21,436 nt of DNA from AWTP1-13 sp039808585 (GTDB taxonomy: Bacteria; Pseudomonadota; Alphaproteobacteria; Rhizobiales; Hyphomicrobiaceae), in assembly GCA_039808585.1 (NCBI GenBank), contig JBDHTJ010000085.1, positions 1-21,436 of the forward strand. Direction: 5' to 3'. The notes under the pieces were generated by a model, which saw only the letters and a program-made list of their open reading frames with translations, did not search any database and was not told where the DNA came from. Position 1 is the first letter of the stretch. Every line of letters starts with the position of its first letter. The translations under genes were made by a program, and so were the position numbers. Positions 12,886 through 21,143 of this stretch are shown here, in pieces.

Positions 12886-14178
12886 ATGCGTCCAGGTGCG
12901 CTGATCCGCTCGGGCGTCGAGGTCTACACGGAGATCGTGGAGCGGCACAGGCCGGCTGCCGTGGCGCTCGCCGACTGGGGCAAAGCGCATCGGTTCGCCG
13001 GTTCGGGCGACCGTGCTGCCATCGGCAACCTCGTCTACGACGCGTTGCGGCGGGCCAGATCGTTGTCGGCGCAGATGCAGAGCGAGATGCCGCGCGCGAT
13101 CGTGCTTGCGGCCGCGCAGCGTGCGCTTGGGCTGACGACGGATCAGATCATCGCAGGAGCAGACGGCAGCGCGCACGCGCTTTCGCCGCTGTCGGTGGAC
13201 GAGCAGGCGGGCCTCGGCCGTACGCTCGGCGTGGAGACTGCTGCCGAGGTCCGGGGGGACATCCCCGGTTGGCTCGCGCCTTCGTTCACGCGTCTCTTCG
13301 GGGAGCGCATGGCGGAAGAAGGTATCGCGCTCGCGCAACGGGCGCCGGTGGACCTCAGGGTGAACACACTGAAAGCCGACCGCGAGAAGGTGGTGAAGGC
13401 GCTGGAGCGCTTCGGAGCGGCGCCCACGCCTTTCTCGCCGCTCGGCGTGCGGCTGCCGGCCCCCGAAGGACGCGTGCGCCAGGCCAACGTCGAAGCCGAG
13501 AATGCTCACGGTCGCGGCTGGTACGAGGTACAGGACGAGGGCTCGCAGATTGCGGCCCTGATGGCTGGAGCCGGACCGCGAGAGCAGATCCTCGACCTCT
13601 GCGCCGGCGCGGGCGGCAAGACATTAGCGTTCGCGGCGGCCATGCAGAACACCGGGCAGATCTTCGCCTACGACGACGACCGGCAGCGGCTGCGGCCGAT
13701 CCACGAAAGGCTGAAGCGCGCCGGGGCCCGCAACGTGCAAGTGCTCGATGCGGGGGATACCAAGAGCCTCGGGCAGCTCGGCGCGCGCTTCGACCTCGTG
13801 TTCATCGATGCGCCCTGCACGGGCACGGGCTCGTGGCGGCGGCGGCCGGACGCCAAGTGGCGACTCAAGCCCGCCGCACTCGCCCAGCGCATCGCCGACC
13901 AGGACGCGCTGCTGACGCAGGCAGCGCAGCACGTGAAGCCGGGCGGCCGGCTTGCGTACGTTACATGCTCGCTGCTGCCGGAAGAGAATACCGATCGCGT
14001 CTCGGCCTTTCTCGAACGCGAGACGGGCTTTGAAGCCATGCCATGGAAGCCCATCTGGCAGCAGCGCATCGGCAGCGGTGACATCGCGTCGGGGGACGGG
14101 GCGGAAAACGCACTGCTGCTCACCCCGCACCAGCACGGCACCGACGGCTTCTTCGTGAGCGTCATGCGGCGGCGGTGA
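12886..14178 (+). CDS. rsmB: RsmB/NOP family 16S rRNA (cytosine-C5) methyltransferase
   Basis: The 430-residue product matches the RsmB/NOP2 family of SAM-dependent RNA m5C methyltransferases; RsmB in E. coli methylates 16S rRNA cytosine 967. Residues 1-130 form a helical domain weakly like the NusB-type RNA-binding region. The methyltransferase domain has the SAM loop ILDLCAGAGGKTLAFAA (235-251), motif IV DAPCTGTG with Cys311, the release cysteine, and motif VI TCSLLPEEN with Cys361, the catalytic nucleophile. Start ATG is three bases after the MAPEG stop. In some alphaproteobacteria this gene is annotated only as an RsmB/NOP-family protein, so the exact rRNA target is inferred. Confidence 0.9.
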   Translation: MRPGALIRSGVEVYTEIVERHRPAAVALADWGKAHRFAGSGDRAAIGNLVYDALRRARSLSAQMQSEMPRAIVLAAAQRALGLTTDQIIAGADGSAHALSPLSVDEQAGLGRTLGVETAAEVRGDIPGWLAPSFTRLFGERMAEEGIALAQRAPVDLRVNTLKADREKVVKALERFGAAPTPFSPLGVRLPAPEGRVRQANVEAENAHGRGWYEVQDEGSQIAALMAGAGPREQILDLCAGAGGKTLAFAAAMQNTGQIFAYDDDRQRLRPIHERLKRAGARNVQVLDAGDTKSLGQLGARFDLVFIDAPCTGTGSWRRRPDAKWRLKPAALAQRIADQDALLTQAAQHVKPGGRLAYVTCSLLPEENTDRVSAFLERETGFEAMPWKPIWQQRIGSGDIASGDGAENALLLTPHQHGTDGFFVSVMRRR

Positions 14179-14292
14179 GCCTTCGCGCGCTCCCGGCCAC
14201 GTTAACGCTGCCGTGCCACAAAAGCGCCATCGGCGGCGCCTCAAGTCCCGATCAATCGAACCGCGGGGACGGCTCGAAATCGAGGAACAGCC

Positions 14293-15261
14293 ATGTTTCG
14301 CGTTCTCGCCATCGCTCTGGCCCTGGCGCTGTCGGCGGCGTTCGCTACGCCCAAGGCGGAAGCGGCTGCCAAGCGCAAGCCCATCAATGAGTTCGCCTCG
14401 CAGGAGATGATCCTGCGGTGGATCAACGGCTATCGCAACAAGCCGGAGCCACAGAAGCTGCCGACGGCCGTAAAGGCGATGAGCGAACTCGGCCTTTTCC
14501 GCGACCTCGACACCGCCGGCATCTACGTGGGCTTCATGGCCGGCGTACTGCAGACGAACCCGAAAAGGGCCGAGGATCTGGTGACGAAGATGTTCCCGAT
14601 CCCGCCGGAGGACCAGGTGGCCATCGTGCGCGCCATCGCCTACTCGGACCTGCCCGACTGGAAGCAGCTGATGCTCGGATTCGTGGAGCGGATGCCGGCG
14701 CGCAAAGGCCTGATCGACCGCTTCGTCTACGGTAAGCAGCCCACCTTGAAAGTGATTGCGCTCGACGACGGCTCCGGGCCACTCGACACCCTGTGGGGCG
14801 TCTACTTCGCGACGGGATCGCCGGAGCCCGTGCTGCGCATCATCTCCATCCTCGCGTGGGCGAAGGACAAGGACAATGTCGAACGCTTGACCATCGGCAA
14901 CATGGCGAAGCTGTCGCTGGCAACCAACGCTTCGCGCGACAAAATGCTGCTCGATCTCGTCAAGGCATCTTTCAACAAGGAGACGGGCGATGGGCGCGCG
15001 GTGCTGCAAGAGGTGATCGAGGCCGCGGAGACGTTCGAGTTCGCGCGGGTGCGCAAGGACGCCATGGCGGCCATCGAGCAGCTGAAGACCAAGGGTCCAC
15101 AATCGGCCCGCAACACCATGTGGTGGGGCACTGTGGGGCAGACCGTGCTCGCGATCGGCTGCGTGGCCGCGAGCGCGATGGGCCAGGTGCAGGTGGGCAT
15201 TCCCTGCGTCGTTGGCGGCGCGGCGAGTGGGGCAGCGCTGAAGTTCATGTCGCCGAACTGA
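14293..15261 (+). CDS. Secreted protein of unknown function
   Basis: I do not recognise this 322-residue protein. A clear Sec signal peptide is present: Arg3, a Leu/Ala-rich core (4-18) and a likely cleavage after AEA (22-24). The mature protein is mostly helical, with repeated Leu/Ile-rich stretches (for example LVTKMFPIPPEDQVAIVRAI, about 96-115) and no catalytic motif I can name. The C-terminal 45 residues are hydrophobic and glycine-rich and hold two cysteines (290, 305), suggesting a membrane-embedded or lipid-facing end. AGGAACAGCC before the ATG provides a ribosome binding site. It is 114 bases after rsmB and converges on pepP with 13 bases between the stops. A periplasmic or outer-membrane-associated role is inferred only from the signal peptide. 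Confidence 0.8.
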   Translation: MFRVLAIALALALSAAFATPKAEAAAKRKPINEFASQEMILRWINGYRNKPEPQKLPTAVKAMSELGLFRDLDTAGIYVGFMAGVLQTNPKRAEDLVTKMFPIPPEDQVAIVRAIAYSDLPDWKQLMLGFVERMPARKGLIDRFVYGKQPTLKVIALDDGSGPLDTLWGVYFATGSPEPVLRIISILAWAKDKDNVERLTIGNMAKLSLATNASRDKMLLDLVKASFNKETGDGRAVLQEVIEAAETFEFARVRKDAMAAIEQLKTKGPQSARNTMWWGTVGQTVLAIGCVAASAMGQVQVGIPCVVGGAASGAALKFMSPN

Positions 15262-15274
15262 GCACCAAAGCGCG

Positions 15275-17092
15275 TCAGAGTGGGGCGGTGGCGGCCAACA
15301 GCCAGTTGCGGTCAGCGGGGGAGAGTTCGGGCGCAATGATCTCGGCGACGCGGGCGTGATAGGCGTTGAGCCATTCGCGCTCGGATGGTGAAAGCATCGC
15401 GGGCAGCACGAGGCGCCGGTCGATGGGCACCAGCGTCAGCGTCTCGAAGGCCATCACCTCCCTGTCGCCGCCTGCGGGTTTCTCGGGCTCGGTCACCAGC
15501 ACCAGGTTTTCGATGCGGATGCCGTAAGCGCCTTCCTTGTAGTAGCCGGGTTCGTTGGAGATGATCATGCCCGGCTCCAGCACCGCCATGCCACGGCGGG
15601 AGATGCTCTGCGGGCCTTCATGCACCGACAGATAGCTGCCGACGCCGTGGCCCGTGCCATGGTCGAAATCGAGGCCCGCCTCCCACAGCGCGCGACGGGC
15701 GAACGGATCGAGATCGATGCCCCGCGTGCCCTTGGGGAAGCGCGCGGTGGCGATGGCGATATGGCCCTTCAAGACGAGGGTGAAGCGCTCCTGCATCTCC
15801 CGCGTAGGCTTGCCGATGGCGATCGTGCGCGTGATGTCGGTGGTGCCGTCGATGTACTGCGCGCCGGAATCCAGAAGGAACAGCTCACCCGTTCGCAGCT
15901 TGCGATTGGTCGCGGTGGTGACGCGATAATGCACGATGGCGCCATTGGGGCCGGAGCCCGAGATGGTATCGAAGCTGATCTCCTTGAGCGCCTGCGTCTC
16001 GGCCCGCATCTCTTCCAGCTTCCGGCACGCCGTGATCTCGTCGACCTTGCCCGCAGGCGCCTCCCGGTCGAGCCAGGCGAGGTAGCGTACTACGGCTGCC
16101 CCGTCGCGCTTGTGCGCGGCGCGCGAGCCCTTGATCTCGGCGGCGTTCTTGCGGGCCTTGGGCAGGATGCAGGGATCCTGGCCGCGCACGATCCGGGCCT
16201 TGCCTCCGGCTAGCCTGCGGAAGAACCAGTTCGCCGCTGTGTTGGGGTCGAGGCGTACGCGCTTGCCCTGCGTTTTCAATGCCGCGAGACGCTTTGCGAG
16301 GTCAGTGGGCGCGGCGATCTTGGCCACGGGTGCGAGATGGGCCCGCGCCTCCGTGCCGATCTTGTCAGCGTCAACGAACAACTCGGGCTTGCCGGCGGCC
16401 GGGACAATTGCGAAGGCGAGGGGTACGGGATTGTGGGCGACATCGCAGCCGCGGATGTTGAAGAGCCAGGCAATCGAGTCGGGCAGCGTGAGGATCACGG
16501 CGTCGGCCTCGTCCTTCTTGAGGATGGCCTGCAGGTCCGCAATCTTGGCTTCCGCCGACTTGCCTGCGTATCTCAGCGGATGCGGGGAAATCGCACCTGC
16601 CGGTGGTGCCGGGCGTGCCTTGCCCCAGGCCTTGTCCACGAGATTTGTGGCAAGCGGCTTCAGCTTCATGCCTTTCGGCTGAATGAGCTTGCCCAGGTCC
16701 TCCACCATGGTCTGCGTGTGCAGCTTGGGATCGTATCCCACGACGGCGCCGGCCTTGAGCTTGTCGCCCAGCCAATCCTCAACCTTGGCGCCGGGAACGA
16801 GGAGCACCTCGAAGGCCTTGGTGTCGACCTGCCGCGGCGCCTGCACGACGTAGCGTCCATCGACGAACAACGCTGCATCCACCTTGGCAACGACCGCGAT
16901 GCCGGCAGAGCCCGTGAACCCCGTAAGCCAGGCGAGGCGCTCGGCACAGTCCGGCACGTATTCGCCCTGATGCTCGTCTGCCCGCGGGACGAGGAAGGCA
17001 TCGACCTTGCTGGCGGCCATCAAGCTGCGCAGGCGTGAAAGGCCTTCGCTGTTGCCGCCTGCAGCCTCAGGCGCCTCGTAGGTCTGAAACAT
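15275..17092 (-). CDS. pepP: Xaa-Pro aminopeptidase, M24B family
   Basis: The 605-residue enzyme is a long-form aminopeptidase P that removes N-terminal residues preceding proline. It has three regions: two creatinase-like N-terminal domains (about 20-160 and 185-320) and a C-terminal pita-bread peptidase domain (about 325-545). A final C-terminal extension is typical of the long form. The dinuclear metal ligands are visible as D408 (LLDSG), D419 (TTDITRT), H482 (GTGHGVG), E514 (SNEPGYY) and E528 (RIENLV). The ATG at 17092 is chosen because GAGG lies about ten bases upstream and the homologous region begins soon after; 17 further upstream residues are possible but unlikely. No signal peptide, so cytoplasmic. 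Confidence 0.95.
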   Translation of the reverse strand: MFQTYEAPEAAGGNSEGLSRLRSLMAASKVDAFLVPRADEHQGEYVPDCAERLAWLTGFTGSAGIAVVAKVDAALFVDGRYVVQAPRQVDTKAFEVLLVPGAKVEDWLGDKLKAGAVVGYDPKLHTQTMVEDLGKLIQPKGMKLKPLATNLVDKAWGKARPAPPAGAISPHPLRYAGKSAEAKIADLQAILKKDEADAVILTLPDSIAWLFNIRGCDVAHNPVPLAFAIVPAAGKPELFVDADKIGTEARAHLAPVAKIAAPTDLAKRLAALKTQGKRVRLDPNTAANWFFRRLAGGKARIVRGQDPCILPKARKNAAEIKGSRAAHKRDGAAVVRYLAWLDREAPAGKVDEITACRKLEEMRAETQALKEISFDTISGSGPNGAIVHYRVTTATNRKLRTGELFLLDSGAQYIDGTTDITRTIAIGKPTREMQERFTLVLKGHIAIATARFPKGTRGIDLDPFARRALWEAGLDFDHGTGHGVGSYLSVHEGPQSISRRGMAVLEPGMIISNEPGYYKEGAYGIRIENLVLVTEPEKPAGGDREVMAFETLTLVPIDRRLVLPAMLSPSEREWLNAYHARVAEIIAPELSPADRNWLLAATAPL

Positions 17093-17155
17093 GTGCGACG
17101 GCCTCGCGAGCATCAGGAATATCTCGTCCCCGAATGCCATCAAAGCATGGTCGCG

Positions 17156-18598
17156 TCAAAGGGCGACCTCAGGACCTTGGATCGACGTCTCGGTGCCTTC
17201 GTCGGGAAAGATGTCAGGCAGATCGTCCAGGCAGCGGTCCCACAGCATATCGATGTGGCGCGCCGCGTCGGACGGCGGCAGGGTTTCGAGCCAGCCGTCT
17301 GCAGTGCGCTTGACGATGCCTTCGGCCTCGAGGCGGGCGAGGGCATCGGATACGTCGAAGTCCACATCGAGGCCGAAGGTCGACTTCAGGTAGGCCTCGA
17401 TGTGCTGGTCCACCGTCCCGATCTCGTCGGCGCGCACGCGTCCCCGCGACAGAACGGTGTAGAGCAGGATTTCCTCTTTGATATCCTCCTCGGCCGCGCG
17501 GGTGGCGAGAAGGGTGATGACGCCGCGGTTGTCGGCCATGGAGTGGAAGTAAAGGTTTTGCGCCATCACCACCATGTAGCGGTTGCGCTGGGCCAAGAAG
17601 TTCGTCACCTGCCGCAGCACGACGCCACCCAGCGCGCCCATGGCGGTGAGGAACGTGACGGGGTTCGTCATCACTGCAATCTTGGTGGCCGTACCGACGA
17701 TGCCCATGCCAACGCCGCTGCTGGCGGACACGCCGAAGCGGATCTTGTCCCAACGGCGGAAGCGGACCTGGGTGTTGGGAAAGATCATCTCGACGTCGGT
17801 GCGCGGGATGTTCTTGAACAGCTTCATGTAGATGTGGTCGCTGGTCACCGTCTTCGGCAGCAACGCGCGGGCCCGGCGTACGAGCTTCTCGGCCTGGCGC
17901 TTGGACAGATCATGCTTGGCCATCACCTCCTGCACGCGCTCGTCGAAGGGCTTCAACTTGAACAACAGGAACAGGCGCTGGAACACCGGCACCTGCACCT
18001 CCTTCCAGCCCATGTAGGCGCGCTTGATGTCGCGACGGCGCTCGGTGATGGTGCTGGCGCCGCGGAAGTAGATCAGCGCCTCCTCGAAGGCCTCTAGGTC
18101 GACCTGCAGATCGAGCCCGTAATGGGAGTCTTCCGTCAGGATGAGGTGGACGTCCTTGGGATCGACGCGGGTGAAGTTGCCCTGCTCGAGAAGGCCAGCC
18201 ATTTCACCCACGACACGCTTCTTCATGGCGTAGCGTTCGGCCGGCGTGTAGGTGCGGGTCGATTTCAGGTCGCTATCAGGCGCAAAGGCCTCGTAAGCCT
18301 GCTCCAACTCGAGAAGCTTTACCGTGTAGGCATGGCGGCGCCAGAAATCGAGATAGCGCATGAAGCGCCGCGCGTGCGGGGCCTCGCCGTCGGGCCACAT
18401 GTCGGCGCGCGTGAGGCGGTCGAGAAGGGCGGCACGGGTAACCGGCAGGAACTTCTCGCGGCGGCTTCCATAGTCAGGCCCGGCGTGGGGATCGATAACG
18501 ATGCCGGCCATGGGAGAATGCGCCGCCGTCGCAGCGTGTTCCACCCCCGTGTGGGTGCGAACGCGGTCGCCAGCCTGCGCTACATCCGCAACTGCCAT
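17156..18598 (-). CDS. DUF3754 (TMEM143-like) protein
   Basis: This 480-residue protein matches the DUF3754 family, related to human TMEM143, whose function is unknown. Residues 1-30 are variable; 45-240 are helical and charged, with an EDSHYGLDLQVDL segment and a FLLFKLKPFDERVQ stretch. The FPNTQVRFRRWDKIRFG region leads into two hydrophobic stretches (about 287-335) that probably insert in the membrane. Residues 370-440 resemble a small winged-helix-like domain. Two in-frame ATG codons are close, 18607 and 18598; the latter is preferred because AGGGG lies nine bases before it. It is 63 bases upstream of pepP on the same strand, so the two may be cotranscribed. Confidence 0.8.
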   Translation of the reverse strand: MAVADVAQAGDRVRTHTGVEHAATAAHSPMAGIVIDPHAGPDYGSRREKFLPVTRAALLDRLTRADMWPDGEAPHARRFMRYLDFWRRHAYTVKLLELEQAYEAFAPDSDLKSTRTYTPAERYAMKKRVVGEMAGLLEQGNFTRVDPKDVHLILTEDSHYGLDLQVDLEAFEEALIYFRGASTITERRRDIKRAYMGWKEVQVPVFQRLFLLFKLKPFDERVQEVMAKHDLSKRQAEKLVRRARALLPKTVTSDHIYMKLFKNIPRTDVEMIFPNTQVRFRRWDKIRFGVSASSGVGMGIVGTATKIAVMTNPVTFLTAMGALGGVVLRQVTNFLAQRNRYMVVMAQNLYFHSMADNRGVITLLATRAAEEDIKEEILLYTVLSRGRVRADEIGTVDQHIEAYLKSTFGLDVDFDVSDALARLEAEGIVKRTADGWLETLPPSDAARHIDMLWDRCLDDLPDIFPDEGTETSIQGPEVAL

Positions 18599-18700
18599 AT
18601 CGCTCATCCCCTGCCGCTGCGTCCCAACGCACGAAAATGTGCCTTGGCAATGTGTTGGAAGCAAGCGGGCGTGGCCAGGGCCCGTCGCCTGCGTGCTCAC

Positions 18701-18714
18701 AACAAATCATTGTT
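18701..18714. promoter_or_regulatory. AT-rich inverted repeat upstream of the DUF3754 gene
   Basis: AACAA-ATCA-TTGTT is a perfect palindrome with a four-base centre in otherwise GC-rich DNA, about 100 bases before the DUF3754 start. It could be an operator; no regulator is known. Confidence 0.25.
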
Positions 18715-18737
18715 CAGGACTGCCATCCCCATCAGAG

Positions 18738-18782
18738 GCCCTCCCCCCATATGAGGGAGGGCAAAGGTTATTGGGGGGAGGG
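18738..18782 (-). terminator. Two competing GC-rich hairpins after the GNAT gene
   Basis: On the plus strand GCCCTCCC (18738-18745) pairs with GGGAGGGC (18755-18762). The overlapping CCCTCCCCCC (18739-18748) can instead pair with GGGGGGAGGG (18773-18782). Only one can form at a time. The element lies about 85 bases past the GNAT stop in the gene's direction. No T run is present, so an intrinsic terminator is unproven. Confidence 0.4.
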
Positions 18783-18865
18783 ACGCCCCCTAATCGAAGT
18801 GGCAGGGGCAGCGTGCGGGACGAAGCAACCCGACGCGAGAAGCTTGCGCGGGTACGACACGCGCC

Positions 18866-19441
18866 TCAGGCGGCGCGCACCAGGCGTGTCTGAAGGTCGA
18901 GAACGGCGATCATGAAGCCCATGCGGTCCTCGGCGGCCTCCTGCATGATGGAGAAGTAGTCCGGCGTTTGCGGCACGATCTCGCCGATGACCTCTCCATA
19001 TTCGAAACGCAGGTCTGCCTCGTGCTTGCGGGCAATGGACTGCATCTTCGAATTCTCGGCCAGGCAGCTCATGTAGAGCCGCTTGATGTTGCGGTTGCGG
19101 GCCGCGCGCACGACGCGCCCCATGAGTTCGGTGCCGATGCCATGATCCTGGAACGCACGCTCCACGGAGAATGCAGCCTCGGCCTCCTCGCCCCAGGCGT
19201 CGCCCAGGCGGCGCAGCTCGGCCGCAGCGCGCACCTTGCCATCGATCACGTAGCCATAAACCACGCTGCCGAAGTCGGTCATGCGGCTGGCGTAGTCGTC
19301 GATGAATGCGTCGGCCACCGCATGGGCAAAGCGCATGCGCCGGCTCTCCTTGTCGAGACGCAGCAGGTGCTCACGAAACCGTTCGGTCTCGCTGGGCCAA
19401 AGCCGGCGATAAATGCCAGAGCTTGATGCTTGCTCACTCAT
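18866..19441 (-). CDS. GNAT family N-acetyltransferase
   Basis: This 191-residue protein is a Gcn5-related N-acetyltransferase that would transfer acetyl from acetyl-CoA to an unknown amine. The conserved motif A is seen at QDHGIGTELMGRVV (98-111), where QDHGIG is the Q/R-x-x-G-x-G pyrophosphate loop. It is preceded by a strand (EAEAAFSVERAF) and followed by KRLYMSCLAENSKMQSIARKH, the typical motif B region. The ATG at 19441 is chosen because GGAGA lies about ten bases upstream; upstream codons are arginine- and cysteine-rich and unlike coding sequence here. It is divergent from zapE. Substrate not predictable. Confidence 0.88.
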   Translation of the reverse strand: MSEQASSSGIYRRLWPSETERFREHLLRLDKESRRMRFAHAVADAFIDDYASRMTDFGSVVYGYVIDGKVRAAAELRRLGDAWGEEAEAAFSVERAFQDHGIGTELMGRVVRAARNRNIKRLYMSCLAENSKMQSIARKHEADLRFEYGEVIGEIVPQTPDYFSIMQEAAEDRMGFMIAVLDLQTRLVRAA

Positions 19442-19792
19442 TGATGACGATCTCCGCTTTCGCGAGGGCCAACCCGAAGCCTCTGCAACTCCCGCCGAGG
19501 ACCTCGGTTGCAGCGCACAATATGCCTGAACATGGCGACATGAAGATCTGCAAAATCTGTGACGCATCAATGAAATAATGCAGATGCTGCAGCGCCACAT
19601 GCGACTGCGAGACGCGCAATCTGGCAAGATTCGCTGTCACTTTCTTGTGCAATGCGGGGCAAGACATAAAGGAGGCCGCACCACGAAACCCCATGCGGCT
19701 GCTGAGCTTCCTGCGTCGGCTGCAGACCGGAAGTGAAAGCGGCACTCGCGCGACTTGACCCGGAGGACCGGGCCCTATAGCCGAAGCGACCC
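19442..19792. other. Divergent intergenic region GNAT / zapE
   Basis: The 351 bases hold no convincing gene. An inverted repeat ATCTGCA (19546-19552) / TGCAGAT (19579-19585) flanks an AT-richer centre. A perfect ribosome-binding-like AAGGAGG (19669-19675) has no start codon at usable spacing. A 21-codon ORF from 19693 ending at 19758 is too short and too far from that site to be supported. Promoters for both genes must lie here, but no strong hexamer pair is seen. Confidence 0.5.
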
Positions 19793-20929
19793 ATGTCCCT
19801 AACGACGACCTACTATTCCAAGGCAGCATCCGGCGCCATCGAGGCGGACCCGGCGCAAGCGCGCGTGGCCGCCAGGCTTGATGAGCTGGTGCAGGCCTTG
19901 AAGCTTTGGCGGCCCCGCAAAGGGGGCCTCTCGGAACTGTTCCGGAAGCCGACGCCGGCCCCGAAGGGCCTCTACATCCATGGTCCCGTGGGACGGGGCA
20001 AGACCATGCTGATGGACCTGTTCTACGAGGAGACGCACTTCCGGCCGAAGCGGCGCCTGCACTTCCACGCCTTCATGGCAGAGGTGCACGACAGGATCGG
20101 CGTGCAGCGCAAGAAGGGCACGGGAGATCCCTTGCCGCATGTTGCGGCGGCGCTGGCGCAGGAAGCCCGCCTCCTGTGCTTCGACGAGTTGCATGTGACA
20201 GACATCGCAGACGCAATGATCCTCGGGCGCCTGTTCAAGGGCATGCTGGAGGCAGACGTCGTCATCGTCGCGACGTCGAACGTGCCCCCGGATGGCCTTT
20301 ACAAAGACGGGTTGAACCGCGCGCTTTTCCTGCCCTTCATCGCGCTGATCGAACAAAGCATGGAGGTCGAGGAACTGCGCGCTGCCAAGGACTTTCGCCT
20401 GGAGAAGCTTGCCGGGCGGCCTCTCTATTTCACGCCGCTGGGGCCAGAGGCCCGTCGCGAGATGGATCTTGCCTGGCAACGGCTCACGGGCTCGAACACG
20501 GCGCCGCCGCTCGACATCGATCTCATGGGACGCAAGCTCACGGTGCCTCACGCCGCGATGGGGGTTGCCCGCTTCACGTTTGCGCAGCTGTGCGAGAAGC
20601 CCCACGGAACCAACGACTTCCTGGCGCTGGCGCACGCCTTCCACACGGTGATGATCGACGACATCCCAATCTTGCGACCCGGCCAGCGCAACGAGGCCCG
20701 CCGGTTCGTGAACCTGATCGACACGCTGTATGACAACAGGGTGGGTCTGGTGGCGTCGGCGGCGGCCGAGCCCGATCATCTGCATCCGTCGGGCGACGTC
20801 AGCTTCCTGTTCGAGCGGACGGCCTCGCGCCTGATCGAGATGCGGTCCGCGGAATACCTGGCCGGGCGCGAGGAGCGGCTTTCCACCGTCGGCACCGCAC
20901 CTTCTCCGCAAGCACCTGCAGCCCATTAG
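19793..20929 (+). CDS. zapE: Cell division protein ZapE (AFG1-like ATPase)
   Basis: The 378-residue product matches the AFG1/LACE1-type P-loop ATPase family; ZapE in E. coli interacts with the FtsZ ring and modulates it. The Walker A motif GPVGRGKT is at 64-71, Walker B LLCFDELHVTD begins at 127, and a sensor-like TSN is at 161-163. The downstream IALIEQSMEVEEL and YFTPLG segments are characteristic of the family, and DDIPIL plus NLIDTLYDNR lie near the end. The start ATG has no strong ribosome binding site, but the protein begins at the expected place for the family. It ends convergently with a 34-codon minus ORF, overlapping by three bases in the stops. Confidence 0.95.
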   Translation: MSLTTTYYSKAASGAIEADPAQARVAARLDELVQALKLWRPRKGGLSELFRKPTPAPKGLYIHGPVGRGKTMLMDLFYEETHFRPKRRLHFHAFMAEVHDRIGVQRKKGTGDPLPHVAAALAQEARLLCFDELHVTDIADAMILGRLFKGMLEADVVIVATSNVPPDGLYKDGLNRALFLPFIALIEQSMEVEELRAAKDFRLEKLAGRPLYFTPLGPEARREMDLAWQRLTGSNTAPPLDIDLMGRKLTVPHAAMGVARFTFAQLCEKPHGTNDFLALAHAFHTVMIDDIPILRPGQRNEARRFVNLIDTLYDNRVGLVASAAAEPDHLHPSGDVSFLFERTASRLIEMRSAEYLAGREERLSTVGTAPSPQAPAAH

Positions 20930-21030
20930 GCAGGAAGTCGTTTCTTCACGGCCTCAACAAAGGCGGCGCGAAGATTGCGCTTCTCGGTCTGATCGAGGTC
21001 GCGGCCGATTGCATCGCGGCCGCGCGCCAT
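20926..21030 (-). CDS. Candidate small protein, 34 residues
   Basis: I do not recognise this protein. The ORF is preceded by GGAG at exactly eight bases, which is strong support for translation. Its codons are mostly G or C in third position (about 70 percent), like the neighbouring genes. The product is highly charged and probably helical, with a basic C-terminal half (KRNLRAAFVEAVKKRLPA). It has no signal or membrane segment. Its stop overlaps the zapE stop on the opposite strand. A terminator-like hairpin and T tract end just before its ribosome binding site, so expression may depend on read-through. It could be a real microprotein, a leader peptide or a chance ORF. Confidence 0.5.
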   Translation of the reverse strand: MARGRDAIGRDLDQTEKRNLRAAFVEAVKKRLPA

Positions 21031-21046
21031 CGAGTATTCTCCAATC

Positions 21047-21085
21047 AAAAAAGTAAAAGGGCCGCCGCCGTTGCCGGTGCGACCC
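21047..21085 (-). terminator. Intrinsic terminator or attenuator before the 34-codon ORF
   Basis: On the minus strand GGGTCGC pairs with GCGGCCC (21085-21079 with 21065-21059, one G-T pair). An inner CCG-GCAA-CGG stem is closed by a GNRA-type tetraloop. The stem is followed by TTTTACTTTTTT (21058-21047). The ribosome binding site of the ORF begins five bases later. Confidence 0.65.
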
Positions 21086-21137
21086 TCAGTCTGTAGGCCG
21101 AGCCCCACCGGATAATGTAGCGGCGGGGGCTGGCGAC
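21047..21137 (-). ncRNA. Candidate small structured RNA or attenuator leader
   Basis: From a predicted start near 21137, the minus-strand transcript folds into consecutive stems. CCCCGCC pairs with GGTGGGG (21128-21122 with 21109-21103, 12-base loop). CTCGG pairs with CTGAG (21102-21098 with 21089-21085). The terminator hairpin follows. A further GCTGG-TCG-CCAGC stem (21141-21129) overlaps the predicted start and may not be transcribed whole. No known RNA family was recognised. It is either an sRNA of about 90 bases or a leader controlling the 34-codon ORF. Confidence 0.5.
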
Positions 21138-21143
21138 CAGCGC

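Noticed and set aside
13624..15336. 570-codon minus-strand ORF opposite rsmB and the secreted protein
   Set aside because: Rich in Arg, His and Gln with no motif; it overlaps two supported genes on the other strand.
15620..18097. Long plus-strand ORFs opposite pepP and the DUF3754 gene
   Set aside because: Antisense shadows; both sense genes have complete domain motifs and ribosome binding sites.
19669..19758. Perfect AAGGAGG followed by a 21-codon ORF
   Set aside because: The spacing to the ATG is 17 bases, too long for normal initiation, and the short peptide has no distinguishing feature.
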